DNA of 64,000 nucleotides from Thereva unica. Taxonomy: Eukaryota > Arthropoda > Insecta > Diptera > Therevidae. The translations under genes and the position numbers were made by a program. The notes beneath the pieces are model-generated. The model worked only from the letters and a program-made list of their open reading frames with translations. It was not told the origin of the DNA and searched no databases. Positions 51,475 through 62,660 of this stretch are shown here, in pieces (position 1 is the first letter of the stretch; every line of letters begins with the position of its first letter). Location: NCBI GenBank assembly GCA_949987705.1, contig OX465283.1:96273813-96337812 (forward strand), read 5' to 3'.

Positions 51475-53042
51475 ATAAACAAACCTAGAGAAAACAAACT
51501 TAAAAACAAAACAACAAACCCGAGCATAAATAACACCTAAAAAGAAACAACAATAAAAAAACTGATAAGAAATTTATGGTAAAATAAGTTACCTTAATTA
51601 ATCACCAATTAACCAGCAAGCAATCATTTAAAAAAAAACACGAAAAAAAATTTTATCTATAGAACTATAGAAATAAAAATAACTTCACCCGCCAACTGAA
51701 CTGTCAGTAAAAATCAGCTGATTGCAAGGAAGTTGAATTTACTGGAACTATCATCGCCATTTTAAAATAAATCCAGTGGCAGGATCACGGAGCCTAGACA
51801 AGGAGTTAAAACTACGTGTTGTCAATTTTTGTTTGATTGAGTGAGGGCGCCACAGTCACATGTATACCAAAAACCATGGCCGATTGCATTCATCCGGTTT
51901 ATAGCGATTGATAAATTCATTTGTTGGAAAGTTCGTTCATTTACAAAAATAATATTTTAATAAAAAATTAAATTTATTTTAAAAATAATATTTTTCAGCA
52001 TATGATATGGAAAAGTGATCTATTAAAAAATTCTGTGCTAAAGAAATACTAATATAGACATTGGAAAGGCGAAAATTGAGGAGATTGTGTTTGATGCTAC
52101 ATGATGATTATAATTGCGAAAAGCAACAGTTTATATAATAGATAGAATATAATAAATCAAAAGATGTTAATGAGGTAAATTACACGGCATAACATTTCTT
52201 CCATCAACACTTCTAATAATTCCAATAAACCGGTTTTATAGGCAAGGGGTCGCGGGGAAGTTTGTTACTTGTGCATTCCAAAAAATTCTAGACTGCACAG
52301 AGCAACACACTAACACAATCATAATTTCATTCTCGGGGCCTACGAAAATGACTTAGCTTAACTGACAGTTTGTACACAGCTACATAGACAATAGAATTGT
52401 TACACGAAAAAATGCAGAACAGTCAGTTTATCGTGTAATTCGTATAACACGCACAAACCGGTTTGTTACAGCAGAAAGTGTTATGCCGTGTAACTCGCCT
52501 CAATAAGTTATAATAATCCTCCTAGTGAAGAGAGTGCGAAATGCGTGTGTAGTAGTTGCAAAATTCTATTAAATAGAACTCTCAATTGTGGCCGAAGAAT
52601 GTTAGATTAAGAAAAGGTATTTGTATATTCTTGGAAAGTAGAGCCGATAGCTGATGATTTTAAATATATGAGTTAGAGTAGCTAAAATTTGAACTTAGTA
52701 GGTAATTACAAAATGTGCCACTTGTGATGAATTTTGGTTTTTTCTTTCTATACTTTCAAGTGAATGTGTCTTTTTGTTTAAAAATGATTTAATTTAAAGA
52801 TTTAAAAAATAATTTAAATTATAAATATTGCGTTGCATTGAATTATATTCCAACGGGGCCCAATAATTAATTACTCGTGGCTGGTCAGGTAATATATGTA
52901 ATTGTTCTTCTTCGTTCGGATATGAAATTTTCGCTACTTTCAGATTAAGACATTTCTAAGTAATCCGAAAAAGTAGAGGAGAAGCATAGAGTGGAGCTCC
53001 TCATTATTCATTATTTTTATCAAATTTTTTAATTTTATATAT
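51475..53042. other. Noncoding part of the duplicated block, copy 1
   Basis: Matches 58456-60410 closely (minus the MITE at 58787-59181) and, inverted, 60417-61628. It contains the MITE 52171-52502. No protein frame is supported; it may be 5' sequence of the non-LTR element whose endonuclease fragment precedes the Tigger. Confidence 0.7.
52171..52502. mobile_element. 332-bp MITE, copy 1
   Basis: Ends TGAGGTAAATTACACGGCAT and its imperfect reverse complement (to CGCCTCA, 52502). Same element at 59557-59888 and inverted at 60592-60923, carried along by block duplication. Confidence 0.7.
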
Positions 53043-53522
53043 TGTGATGATTATGCGCCATCTGTTCGTCGAGAGGATGAATCAACGATTTTCGGTTGTT
53101 GTCTGAATTAAGAATTTATGTACTAAACTAACGAGCGATAAGCGAAGACAACTTCAAGCTGGTCGAAACTAAAAGAAATATAGAACATACCACAAGGAAC
53201 CAGAAAACGAAGGTTCCAGAAAGTAGACAAAGGTGGAGCTGCCTATATAAAAGCGCCTGGCAGCCGCTATCGAGTCAGTTTTGATTATAAAGGCGATACA
53301 AGTGTTCTAAAGTGAGAACAGTGAAAAGTAGTGAAATAAAAAGCGATAAATAGAATTGAATAGTGCGAAAAATTAAATTTGCTAGTGATTATAGTGAACT
53401 CTAAGAATTGTGTTTATTTTTAAATTGTGTTTGGTTTGTGATAAATAAATTATTGTGTGGATAATTAAAAAGTGTATTCCTTAATTAATCCTACGAATCC
53501 GTTAAGACGTAAAAACATAACA
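53043..53522 (+). repeat. LTR (5') of a deleted Gypsy-type element, 480 bp
   Basis: TGTGATGATTATGCGCCATC ... GTAAAAACATAACA, preceded by ATAT. A primer site TGGTGTCAGAAGTGGGA follows at 53525. It contains a TATATAAAAG promoter-like motif near 53244. Confidence 0.92.
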
Positions 53523-53634
53523 ATTGGTGTCAGAAGTGGGATTAATTAAGAGATAAGTGAAATAAGTGAACTTGAACAATAATTGTGATTGGAATTTAAA
53601 TTTTGTGCGTGAGAAATAAGGACTTATTAATAAA

Positions 53635-56388
53635 ATGGGTCGAAAGCTAGTGGATTTGCGCACTGTAGAGTTGAAAAAAGAATTAAGTAAACGCTTGCTG
53701 TCAACGGTGGGGGCTAAAAGTTCCCTCACCGCCCTGCTTCGAGAAGCTATGGTGAACGAAGGGAAGGATCCTGAAACCTACATGTTTGAACCCGAGGTAG
53801 ATGCAGATCCAGAAGAATCGACAGTGAGTATGGTAGAACTTTTTAAGACAATGATGGTGATGAAAGAGGCGCAAGAACGTGCATCAGCAGAGATGAAAGA
53901 AGCGACAGCCGAAATGAGGGAAGCGCAAGAACGGTCATCCGCAGCGCAAGAACGTGCATCGGCAGAGATGAAGGAAGCGCAAGAACGGTCATCAGCAGAT
54001 ATGAGGGAAGCGACAACAGAGATCAAGGCGGAAGTGTCGGCGTTAAAAGATGAACAAAAAATGTTAACAGTAGTTCATGAACGTTCGATCGCAGAACTCA
54101 AAGAGTCGATGGAAGAACAGAGGAGCCAGTTGGAGCAGAAAATCGAATCATTCTCACTTTCTGTCGACAATAAGCTGGATAACATGAAAGAAAATGTAAG
54201 GAATGATCTGGAAAGTCTCGAATCTTCCATCAAGGCAAATGTAAGGAATGACCTGGATAATCTCGAATCTTCCATCAAGGCAAACGTAAGGAATGATCTA
54301 GGAAAACTCGAAATTGAACTAGAAACAGTCAGAGCAGATCTAGAAAGGGTAAAGATTCACCACCCAGGGACGGTATCACACGAAGTCATCGGAGTTAGGA
54401 AATTGCAGCCTCCAACTTTCGACGGGCAAAGCCCATGGCCTACTTATAAGCTCCAATTCGAAGCAGCAGCAGCAGGCAATATCTGGACTAAGGAGGAAAA
54501 AGCAACGGCCTTAACGTTGTCACTAAGGGGCCCAGCGGCAGAAATATTGCAGTCAATACCAGCAGAACATCGCAACAGCTACGGGTTCTTAGTTCAAGCG
54601 CTGGAAATGCGATACGGTGATCAGCACATGCAAGAGGTTTATCGACTTCAACTTCGCAATCGACTTCAAAAGCCAGGAGAAACTTTACAACAACTATGCG
54701 CCGATATCGAGAGGTTAGTGCATCTGGCTTATCCTAGCTTCGGCCAAGACTACATCAACGAAGTAGCAAGAGAGGCTTTCCTTAACTCTTTTGCTGACCG
54801 GGACCTACAACAGGCAGCCAGATTGGCCGGAAAGAAGACTACCCTAGAAGTTTTGGCATATGCTCTGGCATACGAGGCAGCGAGGCAAGCAACAAGGAGT
54901 ACAGTCCACCTCAGGGGTATCAATATGACTGAGAACATTTGCCATCGAGTCAACACCTCGGAAGTACGTCGTCGTCTACGATGCTGGAACTGTGGCGAGC
55001 CGGGCCATTTACAAAGGAGTTGCCGAAAGCGAAGGAGAGTGGAATCTCCAGGGAGTAGGAGTGGCTCAACATGCTGTGAAAAATGTGGACAACGGCAGAA
55101 AGGCGACCGGAGGGAGTTAGTGGGGAAAATGGAGGACCCTGATGTCATCGCCAACATCACCCAACTGCAGCGTGGCAACAACAGCCTTGTCATCGAGGGG
55201 AAAGTTGGTGATGAACAATACACAATTACCGTGGATACAGGTGCTACAAGATCTGTCATCAGGGCTGATTTGGTCGGTAGAAAGTGGCTGAAAAACGCGG
55301 ACCACTACATTCTGAAAACTGTAACAGGAGAACCAGTGAAATTACATGGGGAAACAATGATGGACGTGGTACTCGGCGACATTAAGTTTACACATTCGTT
55401 CCTGGTAGCTGACATAGTAGACGAGTGTATTCTTGGTTTGGACTTTATGACAACACACGGAATACTATTGGACCTTGTAGAATTGATGATGAAACACCGC
55501 AACAGGGGAATTCCAATGGATACTGCACTGTCCCGGCGACCATGCGAACCAGGTTTTAAGTATCGTTGGCGTATTGAGGAAAAGTGTCAAAAGACGACTG
55601 CGGAGCCAAGCATAAAATATGAGGACCAAGGAATTCGAGATGCGCAACGCGACGACCCGGACATTTCTGCGATTTTGTCATGGAAAGAACACAACGAGAA
55701 GCCTAAATGGAAAGACATCGCAGAGAGAAGTGAAATCCTGAAGAGCTATTGGGCCCAATGGGATTCATTGCATATCGAAGGAGGAGTATTGAAGCGCAAA
55801 TGGGAAACAGCTGATGGTACCTCTCATCGAATGCAGGTGTTAGTCCCTCGTGCTGGAATAACAGATATTCTTGAGGAGTGTCATAATAGCCCGTCAGGAG
55901 GACATTTGGGAGTCAACAAAACTCTGTCAAAAATAAAGGAGAGATTCTATTGGCTTCACATGCGGGAGGATGTTACGAATTGGTGTCGCAAATGCACAGC
56001 TTGTGCCGGCAGCAAGGGTCCTCGAGTAAGAGCGAAAGGAGAAATAAGACAACACCACGTTGGAGCCTCAGTTGACAAAATCTCAAGGGAGAATCCTAAG
56101 ACGGCCAGTGACAGGATGAAACCAAGGTACGACCTCCGAGCAAACTGTAGCGGATTCCAGGAAGGTGACCTCGTTTGGCTGTTCAACCCTCGAAGACGGA
56201 AAGGCAAGTCTCCGAAACTTCAGCGTCAGTGGGAGGGGCCCTATAAAATCCTAACACGGATCAACGATGTGGTCTACAGGATTCAACAAGGACCCAAAGC
56301 AAAGAAGAAGATTGTGCACATAGACAGGCTGTGCCCATATCATCAGCCGGATCCAGGATGGACAACTGTTCGGGACGAACAGTCCTAA
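53635..56388 (+). CDS. Gag-protease protein fused in frame to integrase ends; RT, RNase H and integrase core missing
   Basis: 917 codons from ATG 53635 without a stop. SAP-like start (LVDLRTVELKKELSKRLL), long coiled coil with internal repeats (AQERASAEMKEA; three copies of NVRNDL.. about residues 180-225), capsid domain (PPTFDGQSPWPTYKLQFEAA), zinc knuckle CWNCGEPGHLQRSC (residue 450), retropepsin with VDTGATRSVIRADL (Asp at 534) and CILGLDFM. Near residue 615 it jumps directly into sequence upstream of the integrase zinc finger (SPSGGHLGVNKTLSKIKERF ... CRKCTAC), and near residue 820 jumps again to the integrase C-terminal SH3-like part (EGDLVWLFNPRRRKGKSP). No YxDD motif and no DDE core exist. 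Both deletions keep frame, so a structural protein could still be made. Confidence 0.9.
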   Translation: MGRKLVDLRTVELKKELSKRLLSTVGAKSSLTALLREAMVNEGKDPETYMFEPEVDADPEESTVSMVELFKTMMVMKEAQERASAEMKEATAEMREAQERSSAAQERASAEMKEAQERSSADMREATTEIKAEVSALKDEQKMLTVVHERSIAELKESMEEQRSQLEQKIESFSLSVDNKLDNMKENVRNDLESLESSIKANVRNDLDNLESSIKANVRNDLGKLEIELETVRADLERVKIHHPGTVSHEVIGVRKLQPPTFDGQSPWPTYKLQFEAAAAGNIWTKEEKATALTLSLRGPAAEILQSIPAEHRNSYGFLVQALEMRYGDQHMQEVYRLQLRNRLQKPGETLQQLCADIERLVHLAYPSFGQDYINEVAREAFLNSFADRDLQQAARLAGKKTTLEVLAYALAYEAARQATRSTVHLRGINMTENICHRVNTSEVRRRLRCWNCGEPGHLQRSCRKRRRVESPGSRSGSTCCEKCGQRQKGDRRELVGKMEDPDVIANITQLQRGNNSLVIEGKVGDEQYTITVDTGATRSVIRADLVGRKWLKNADHYILKTVTGEPVKLHGETMMDVVLGDIKFTHSFLVADIVDECILGLDFMTTHGILLDLVELMMKHRNRGIPMDTALSRRPCEPGFKYRWRIEEKCQKTTAEPSIKYEDQGIRDAQRDDPDISAILSWKEHNEKPKWKDIAERSEILKSYWAQWDSLHIEGGVLKRKWETADGTSHRMQVLVPRAGITDILEECHNSPSGGHLGVNKTLSKIKERFYWLHMREDVTNWCRKCTACAGSKGPRVRAKGEIRQHHVGASVDKISRENPKTASDRMKPRYDLRANCSGFQEGDLVWLFNPRRRKGKSPKLQRQWEGPYKILTRINDVVYRIQQGPKAKKKIVHIDRLCPYHQPDPGWTTVRDEQS

Positions 56389-56399
56389 GAAGGGGGCAA

Positions 56400-56880
56400 T
56401 GTGATGATTATGCGCCATCTGTTTGTCGAGAGGATGAATCAACGATTTTTGGTTGTTGTCTGAATTAAGAATTTATGTACTAAACTAACGAGCGATAAGC
56501 GAAGACAACTTCAAGCTGGTCGAAACTTAAGGAAATAAAAGAACCTACCACAAGGAACCAGAAAACGAAGGTTCCAGAAAGTAGACAAAGATGGAGCTGC
56601 CTATATAAAAGCGCCTGGCAGCCGCTATCGAGTCAGTTTTGATTATAAAGGCGATACAAGTGTTTTAAAGTGAGAACAGTGAAAAGTAGTGAAATAAAAA
56701 GCGATAATTAGAATTGAATAGTGCGAAATATTAAATTTGCTAGTGATTATAGTGAACTCTAAGAATTGTGTTTATTTTTAAATTGTGTTTGGTTTGTGAT
56801 AAATAAATTATTGTGTGGATTATTAAAAAGTGTATTCCTTAATTAATCCTACGAATCCGTTAAGCCGTAAAAACGTAACA
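56400..56880 (+). repeat. LTR (3') of the deleted Gypsy-type element
   Basis: Same as 53043-53522 with scattered substitutions (for example GTTTGTCG for GTTCGTCG, AAACGTAACA for AAACATAACA at the end). Confidence 0.92.
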
Positions 56881-57231
56881 ATATCATAGAGGTTTTGACC
56901 TCTATCGTCAAGAGTGCTGAACATATCTGGTGGGATGTAACAGCAAATTAAAAATAAGTTGTTATGAACAAGGGAGACTTTCAGAGCGAGGACCTCAATG
57001 TCTTAAGTGTTGGAAAAATCAGGAAGCGTTATTAAGCAACAGTTGAGAAGGTTACTACATGCAAATAGTACACCACCTCCACGAGCCACCGAGTCAATAT
57101 ATCATCTATCCCTCCGAAAAACTTGGAAGGAAGAGTCGAAAGTTCGGCATTAAGAATCCCACTGTATAGCCATGTTTCTGTGAAAGCGATTATATCGAAA
57201 TCACTGGCCGAAGTCGACAGAAACACATTGT
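56881..57231 (-). pseudogene. Non-LTR endonuclease fragment, copy 2
   Basis: Same as 33560-33905, with SDFDIIAFTETWLYSGI on the minus strand and a 3-bp insertion (ATC near 57100) relative to copy 1. Its distal end is cut exactly at the LTR element. Confidence 0.75.
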
Positions 57232-57423
57232 TTCAGCACGAAACAACACGAAGCAACAAACTGCACAAGACTACACAAAAACACAAAAATATGAAATAAT
57301 TAACGAGATTTATGCGGAACTTCTCGCTTATTTCAAATAAATAAAAACTAAACACTAATTAAAACTGAATAAACAAACCTAAAAGAAAAGAACTTAAACT
57401 TAAAAGAATAATAAATAAAACTA

Positions 57424-58455
57424 CAGTATTACCTCTTTAATGCGAACCTGCGCTAATCCGAACCTCCAGTAATCCGAACAACGAGAATTCGCAGCCATAA
57501 TCCGAACAATGCCTCCTTAATCTGAACAGCAAAGTGATTCATACTGCGTAAATGGGGGAATCTCTGGGTTCGCAACTTAAATGGGGAAACATATCCATTT
57601 TCCGAATAATCTATGAATTTTAACATAATAAAAAGTTCTTTATTTTTATATAAAAACATAAGTAATAAAACAAAATATGTAAATCTAAAATGGAAAAATT
57701 ATATACATAATCTAAAAAACTGTAAAAAATTCAGTGATTTTGCTTTGTTTAATGTGTGCTTCTTCTGCCTTTTGAGCTCGTTTCTTCATTTCGGATAGAA
57801 TTAGAACGTGATGTTCAGATTCATCATTTTCCTCAGCCCACTGCAAACACATTTCGAAACATCTAATTGCTTCCTTGTGCTTTACATGGCCTGGTATTAC
57901 TTCTTCTTCTTCGTCTGAGCTCGATTCATTCTGAGCATATTCTAAAATGTCCATATCGTTTAAGGATTCCCATGATTGTTCATATCCGACCGCCCATTCA
58001 AGACCTTCTTGTCCGGTTACATCTCCAGAAATTTCGTTTACTAGGGCAGTAACTTCCTTTATTTCTTGCTCTATGCCCTCTAATTCCATTTTATGCCTCC
58101 ACTGTGACAATGGAAGATTATCATCTTCACTCCAATCATCACTAACCTCTGTTAGAAGTTTACTCCATGACTTTTGTATGAGTTCTGGCTTCACATTTTC
58201 CCATGCTCTTGCTAATCCGATTACAACATCTTTTAAATTAACTTTCTTCAATTCTACCGAAATATCTGCACCTCAGTAAATTTTTAGATTTACATATTTT
58301 GTTTTATTACTTATATAAAAATAAAGAACTTTTTATTATGTTGGAATTCATAGATATGAAAAATGGATGTTCTGTCTTTGGCTCGATAATCCGAACATTT
58401 CGATAATTCGGATCGACCTGTGCAATTATTGGTTCGGGCTAAAGAGGTCATACTG
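57424..58455 (-). mobile_element. Tigger deletion derivative, copy 2 (complete, 1,032 bp)
   Basis: TA-flanked (57422-57423, 58456-58457) with inverted ends CAGTATTACCTCTTTAATGCG / GCTAAAGAGGTCATACTG. Most of the transposase is deleted, leaving the C-terminal region. Confidence 0.88.
57712..58251 (-). CDS. C-terminal remnant of a Tigger transposase, 179 codons
   Basis: VNLKDVVIGLARAWENVKPE and LIQKSWSKLLTEV are the last conserved segment of Tigger-type transposases (after the DDE domain); then an acidic segment (ESSSDEEEEVIPGH) and a basic/helical end (EMKKRAQKAEEAHIKQSK). No DNA-binding HTH or catalytic residues remain. It reads identically, residue for residue, in the plus-strand copy 61833-62372. 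The ATG is simply the first in the remaining frame; translation is not shown. Confidence 0.6.
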   Translation of the reverse strand: MKKVNLKDVVIGLARAWENVKPELIQKSWSKLLTEVSDDWSEDDNLPLSQWRHKMELEGIEQEIKEVTALVNEISGDVTGQEGLEWAVGYEQSWESLNDMDILEYAQNESSSDEEEEVIPGHVKHKEAIRCFEMCLQWAEENDESEHHVLILSEMKKRAQKAEEAHIKQSKITEFFTVF

Positions 58456-58786
58456 TAAACACTAAATAAACAAACCTAGAGAAAACAAACTTAAAAACAA
58501 AACAACAAACCCGAGCATAAATAACACCTAAAAAGAAACAACAATAAAAAAACTGATAAGAAATTTATGGTAAAATAAGTTACCTTAATTAATCACCAAT
58601 TAACCAGCAAGCAATCATTTAAAAAAAAACACGAAAAAAAATTTTATCTATAAACTATAGAAATAAAAATAACTTCACCCGCCAACTGAACTGTCAGTAA
58701 AAATCAGCTGATTGCAAGGAAGTTGAATTTACTGGAACTATCATCGCCATTTTAAAATAATTCCAGTGGCAGGATCACGGAGCCTA

Positions 58787-59181
58787 GGCCCCCTTTTAGA
58801 CGGGCGGACACCGAACAGACAAAACGAACGAACGAACTGGGTGTATAGGGAAGAGGGTGAGAGAGGACGATGGGGAGGGCAGACAATTTTCATGGACACT
58901 TTCAGCGAACTGTGAACGGACATTTTGACAGTTCCTGCATTGTTGTTGTTGCTAGGATGAGAAGACAATAGAAAATTTCAAAAAGCAAGAACAGCAAGCC
59001 ATGAAGTTTTTATAAAAGCAACAAAAAAAAACAATGATTTTTGACATTTTTCGTTCGTTTGTCCGTTCGTTGGTGTCCGCCCGTATAAATGCCCAGCCGA
59101 CACTCCACCGGGCTTCAAAAGAGAATTAACGATTACAGTTAAGTTTTGTCTGTTCGGTGTCCGCTCGTCTAAAAAGGGCCT
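58787..59181. mobile_element. 395-bp MITE with GCCC(C/T)(C/T)TTTTAGACG ends; empty site present in copy 1
   Basis: Inverted ends GCCCCCTTTTAGACGGGCGG and CGCTCGTCTAAAAAGGGC (to 59181) extend through GGACACCGAACAGACAAAAC. CTAG flanks both sides. The corresponding site at 51791-51800 and in the inverted arm (61300) has the same sequence without the element. Confidence 0.88.
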
Positions 59182-59556
59182 AGACAAGGAGTTAAAACTA
59201 CGTGTTGTCAATTTTTGTTTGATTGAGTGAGGGCGCCACAGTCCCATGTATACCAAAAACCATGGCCGATTGCATTCATCCGGTTTATAGCGATTGATAA
59301 ATTCATTTGTTGGAAAGTTCGTTCATTTACAAAAATAATATTTTAATAAAAAATTAAATTTATTTTAAAAATAATATTTTTCAGCATATGATATGGAAAA
59401 GTGATCTATTAAAAAATTCTGTGCTAAAGAAATACTAATATAGACATTGGAAAGGCGAAAATTGAGGAGATTGTGTTTGATGCTACATGATGATTATAAT
59501 TGCGAAAAGCAACAGTTTATATAATAGATAGAATATAATAAATCAAAAGATGTTAA

Positions 59557-59888
59557 TGAGGTAAATTACACGGCATAACATTTCTTCCATCAACACTTCT
59601 AATAATTCCAATAAACCGGTTTTATAGGCAAGGGGTCGCGGGGAAGTTTGTTACTTGTGCATTCCAAAAAATTCTAGACTGCACAGAGCAACACACTAAC
59701 ACAATCATAATTTCATTCTCGGGGCCTACGAAAATGACTTAGCTTAACTGACCGTTTGTACACAGCTACATAGACAATAGAATTGTTACACGAAAAAATG
59801 CAGAGCAGTCAGTTCATCGTGTAATTCGTATAGCACGCACAAACCGGTTTGTTACAGCAGAAAGTGTTATGCCGTGTAACTCGCCTCA
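59557..59888. mobile_element. 332-bp MITE, copy 2
   Basis: As at 52171-52502. Confidence 0.7.
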
Positions 59889-60591
59889 ATAAGTTATAAT
59901 AATCCTCCTAGTGAAGAGAGTGCGAAATGCGTGTGTAGTAGTTGCAAAATTCTATTAAATAGAACTCTCAATTGTGGCCGAAGAATGTTAGATTAAGAAA
60001 AGGTATTTGTATATTCTTGGAAAGTAGAGCCGATAGCTGATGATTTTAAATATATGAGTTAGAGTAGCTAAAATTTGAACTTAGTAGGTAATTACAAAAT
60101 GTGCCACTTGTGATGAATTTTGGTTTTTTCTTTCTATACTTTCAAGTGAATGTGTCTTTTTGTTTAAAAATGATTTAATTTAAAGATTTAAAAAATAATT
60201 TAAATTATAAATATTGCGTTGCATTGAATTATATTCCAACGGGGCCCAATAATTAATTACTCGTGGCTGGTCAGGTAATATATGTAATTGTTCTTCTTTA
60301 TAATAAAAAGGATATGAAATTTTCGCTACTTTCAGATTAAGACATTTCTAAGTAATCCGAAAAAGTAGAGGAGAAGCATAGAGTGGAGCTCCTCATTATT
60401 CATTATTTTTATCAAATATAACTCATATATTTAAAATCATCAGCTATCGGCTCTACTTTCCAAGAATATACAAATACCTTTTCTTAATCTAACATTCTTC
60501 GGCCACAATTGAGAGTTCTATTTAATAGAATTTTGCAACTACTACACACGCATTTCGCACTCTCTTCACTAGGAGGATTATTATAACTTAT

Positions 60592-60923
60592 TGAGGCGAG
60601 TTACACGGCATAACACTATCTGCTGTAACAAACCGGTTTGTGCGTGTTATACGAATTACACGATAAACTGACTGTTCTGCATTTTTTCGTGTAACAATTC
60701 TATTGTCTATGTAGCTGTGTACAAACTGTCAGTTAAGCTAAGTCATTTTCGTAGGCCCCGAGAATGAAATTATGATTGTGTTAGTGTGTTGCTCTGTGCA
60801 GTCTAGAATTTTTTGGAATGCACAAGTAACAAACTTCCCCGCGACCCCTTGCCTATAAAACCGGTTTATTGGAATTATGAGAAGTGTTGATGGAAGAAAT
60901 GTTATGCCGTGTAATTTACCTCA
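60592..60923. mobile_element. 332-bp MITE, copy 3 (inverted arm)
   Basis: Reverse complement of 59557-59888 with a few substitutions. Confidence 0.7.
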
Positions 60924-61628
60924 TTAACATCTTTTGATTTATTATATTCTATCTATTATATAAACTGTTGCTTTTCGCAATTATAATCATCATGTAGCAT
61001 CAAACACAATCTCCTCAATTTTCGCCTTTCCAATGTCTATATTAGTATTTCTTTAGCACAGAATTTTTTAATAGATCACTTTTCCATATCATATGCTGAA
61101 AAATATTATTTTTAAAATAAATTTAATTTTTTATTAAAATATTATTTTTGTAAATGAACGAACTTTCCAACAAATGAATTTATCAATCGCTATAAACCGG
61201 ATGAATGCAATCGGCCATGGTTTTTGGTATACATGTGACTGTGGCGCCCTCACTCAATCAAACAAAAATTGACAACACGTAGTTTTAACTCCTTGTCTAG
61301 GCTCCGTGATCCTGCCACTGGAATTATTTTAAAATGGCGATGATAGTTCCAGTAAATTCAACTTCCTTGCAATCAGCTGATTTTTACTGACAGTTCAGTT
61401 GGCGGGTGAAGTTATTTTTATTTCTATAGTTCTATAGATAAAATTTTTTTTCGTGTTTTTTTTAAATGATTGCTTGCTGGTTAATTGGTGATTAATTAAG
61501 GTAACTTATTTTACCATAAATTTCTTATCAGTTTTTTTATTGTTGTTTCTTTTTAGGTGTTATTTATGCTCGGGTTTGTTGTTTTGTTTTTAAGTTTGTT
61601 TTCTCTAGGTTTGTTTATTTAGTGTTTA

Positions 61629-62660
61629 CAGTATGACCTCTTTAGCCCGAACCAATAATTGCACAGGTCGATCCGAATTATCGAAATGTTCGGATTATCG
61701 AGCCAAAGACAGAACATCCATTTTTCATATCTATGAATTCCAACATAATAAAAAGTTCTTTATTTTTATATAAGTAATAAAACAAAATATGTAAATCTAA
61801 AAATTTACTGAGGTGCAGATATTTCGGTAGAATTGAAGAAAGTTAATTTAAAAGATGTTGTAATCGGATTAGCAAGAGCATGGGAAAATGTGAAGCCAGA
61901 ACTCATACAAAAGTCATGGAGTAAACTTCTAACAGAGGTTAGTGATGATTGGAGTGAAGATGATAATCTTCCATTGTCACAGTGGAGGCATAAAATGGAA
62001 TTAGAGGGCATAGAGCAAGAAATAAAGGAAGTTACTGCCCTAGTAAACGAAATTTCTGGAGATGTAACCGGACAAGAAGGTCTTGAATGGGCGGTCGGAT
62101 ATGAACAATCATGGGAATCCTTAAACGATATGGACATTTTAGAATATGCTCAGAATGAATCGAGCTCAGACGAAGAAGAAGAAGTAATACCAGGCCATGT
62201 AAAGCACAAGGAAGCAATTAGATGTTTCGAAATGTGTTTGCAGTGGGCTGAGGAAAATGATGAATCTGAACATCACGTTCTAATTCTATCCGAAATGAAG
62301 AAACGAGCTCAAAAGGCAGAAGAAGCACACATTAAACAGAGCAAAATCACTGAATTTTTTACAGTTTTTTAGATTATGTATATAATTTTTCCATTTTAGA
62401 TTTACATATTTTGTTTTATTACTTATGTTTTTATATAAAAATAAAGAACTTTTTATTATGTTAAAATTCATAGATTATTCGGAAAATGGATATGTTTCCC
62501 CATTTAAGTTGCGAACCCAGAGATTCCCCCATTTACGCAGTATGAATCACTTTGCTGTTCAGATTAAGGAGGCATTGTTCGGATTATGGCTGCGAATTCT
62601 CGTTGTTCGGATTACTGGAGGTTCGGATTAGCGCAGGTTCGCATTAAAGAGGTAATACTG
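61629..62660 (+). mobile_element. Tigger deletion derivative, copy 3 (inverted arm, 1,032 bp)
   Basis: Reverse complement of copy 2 with TA flanks (61627-61628, 62661-62662). Confidence 0.88.
61833..62372 (+). CDS. C-terminal remnant of a Tigger transposase, 179 codons (copy 3)
   Basis: Encodes the same 179 residues as 57712-58251 without a difference; see there. The interrupted first copy encodes the same protein split at 46553 and 46746. Confidence 0.6.
   Translation: MKKVNLKDVVIGLARAWENVKPELIQKSWSKLLTEVSDDWSEDDNLPLSQWRHKMELEGIEQEIKEVTALVNEISGDVTGQEGLEWAVGYEQSWESLNDMDILEYAQNESSSDEEEEVIPGHVKHKEAIRCFEMCLQWAEENDESEHHVLILSEMKKRAQKAEEAHIKQSKITEFFTVF

Larger units (their letters stand above)
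53043..56880 (+). mobile_element. Gypsy-type LTR element lacking RT and integrase core, 3.8 kb
   Basis: Two LTRs of about 480 bp with few differences, ATAT on both sides (53039-53042, 56881-56884), primer site, purine tract AAGAAGGGGGCAA before the 3' LTR, and one long open frame. Large in-frame deletions make it non-autonomous. Confidence 0.92.
58456..60416. other. Noncoding part of the duplicated block, copy 2, with palindrome centre
   Basis: Same as 51475-53030 plus the MITE at 58787-59181. The stretch 60064-60416 is not repeated in the inverted arm. No gene was found. Confidence 0.7.
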
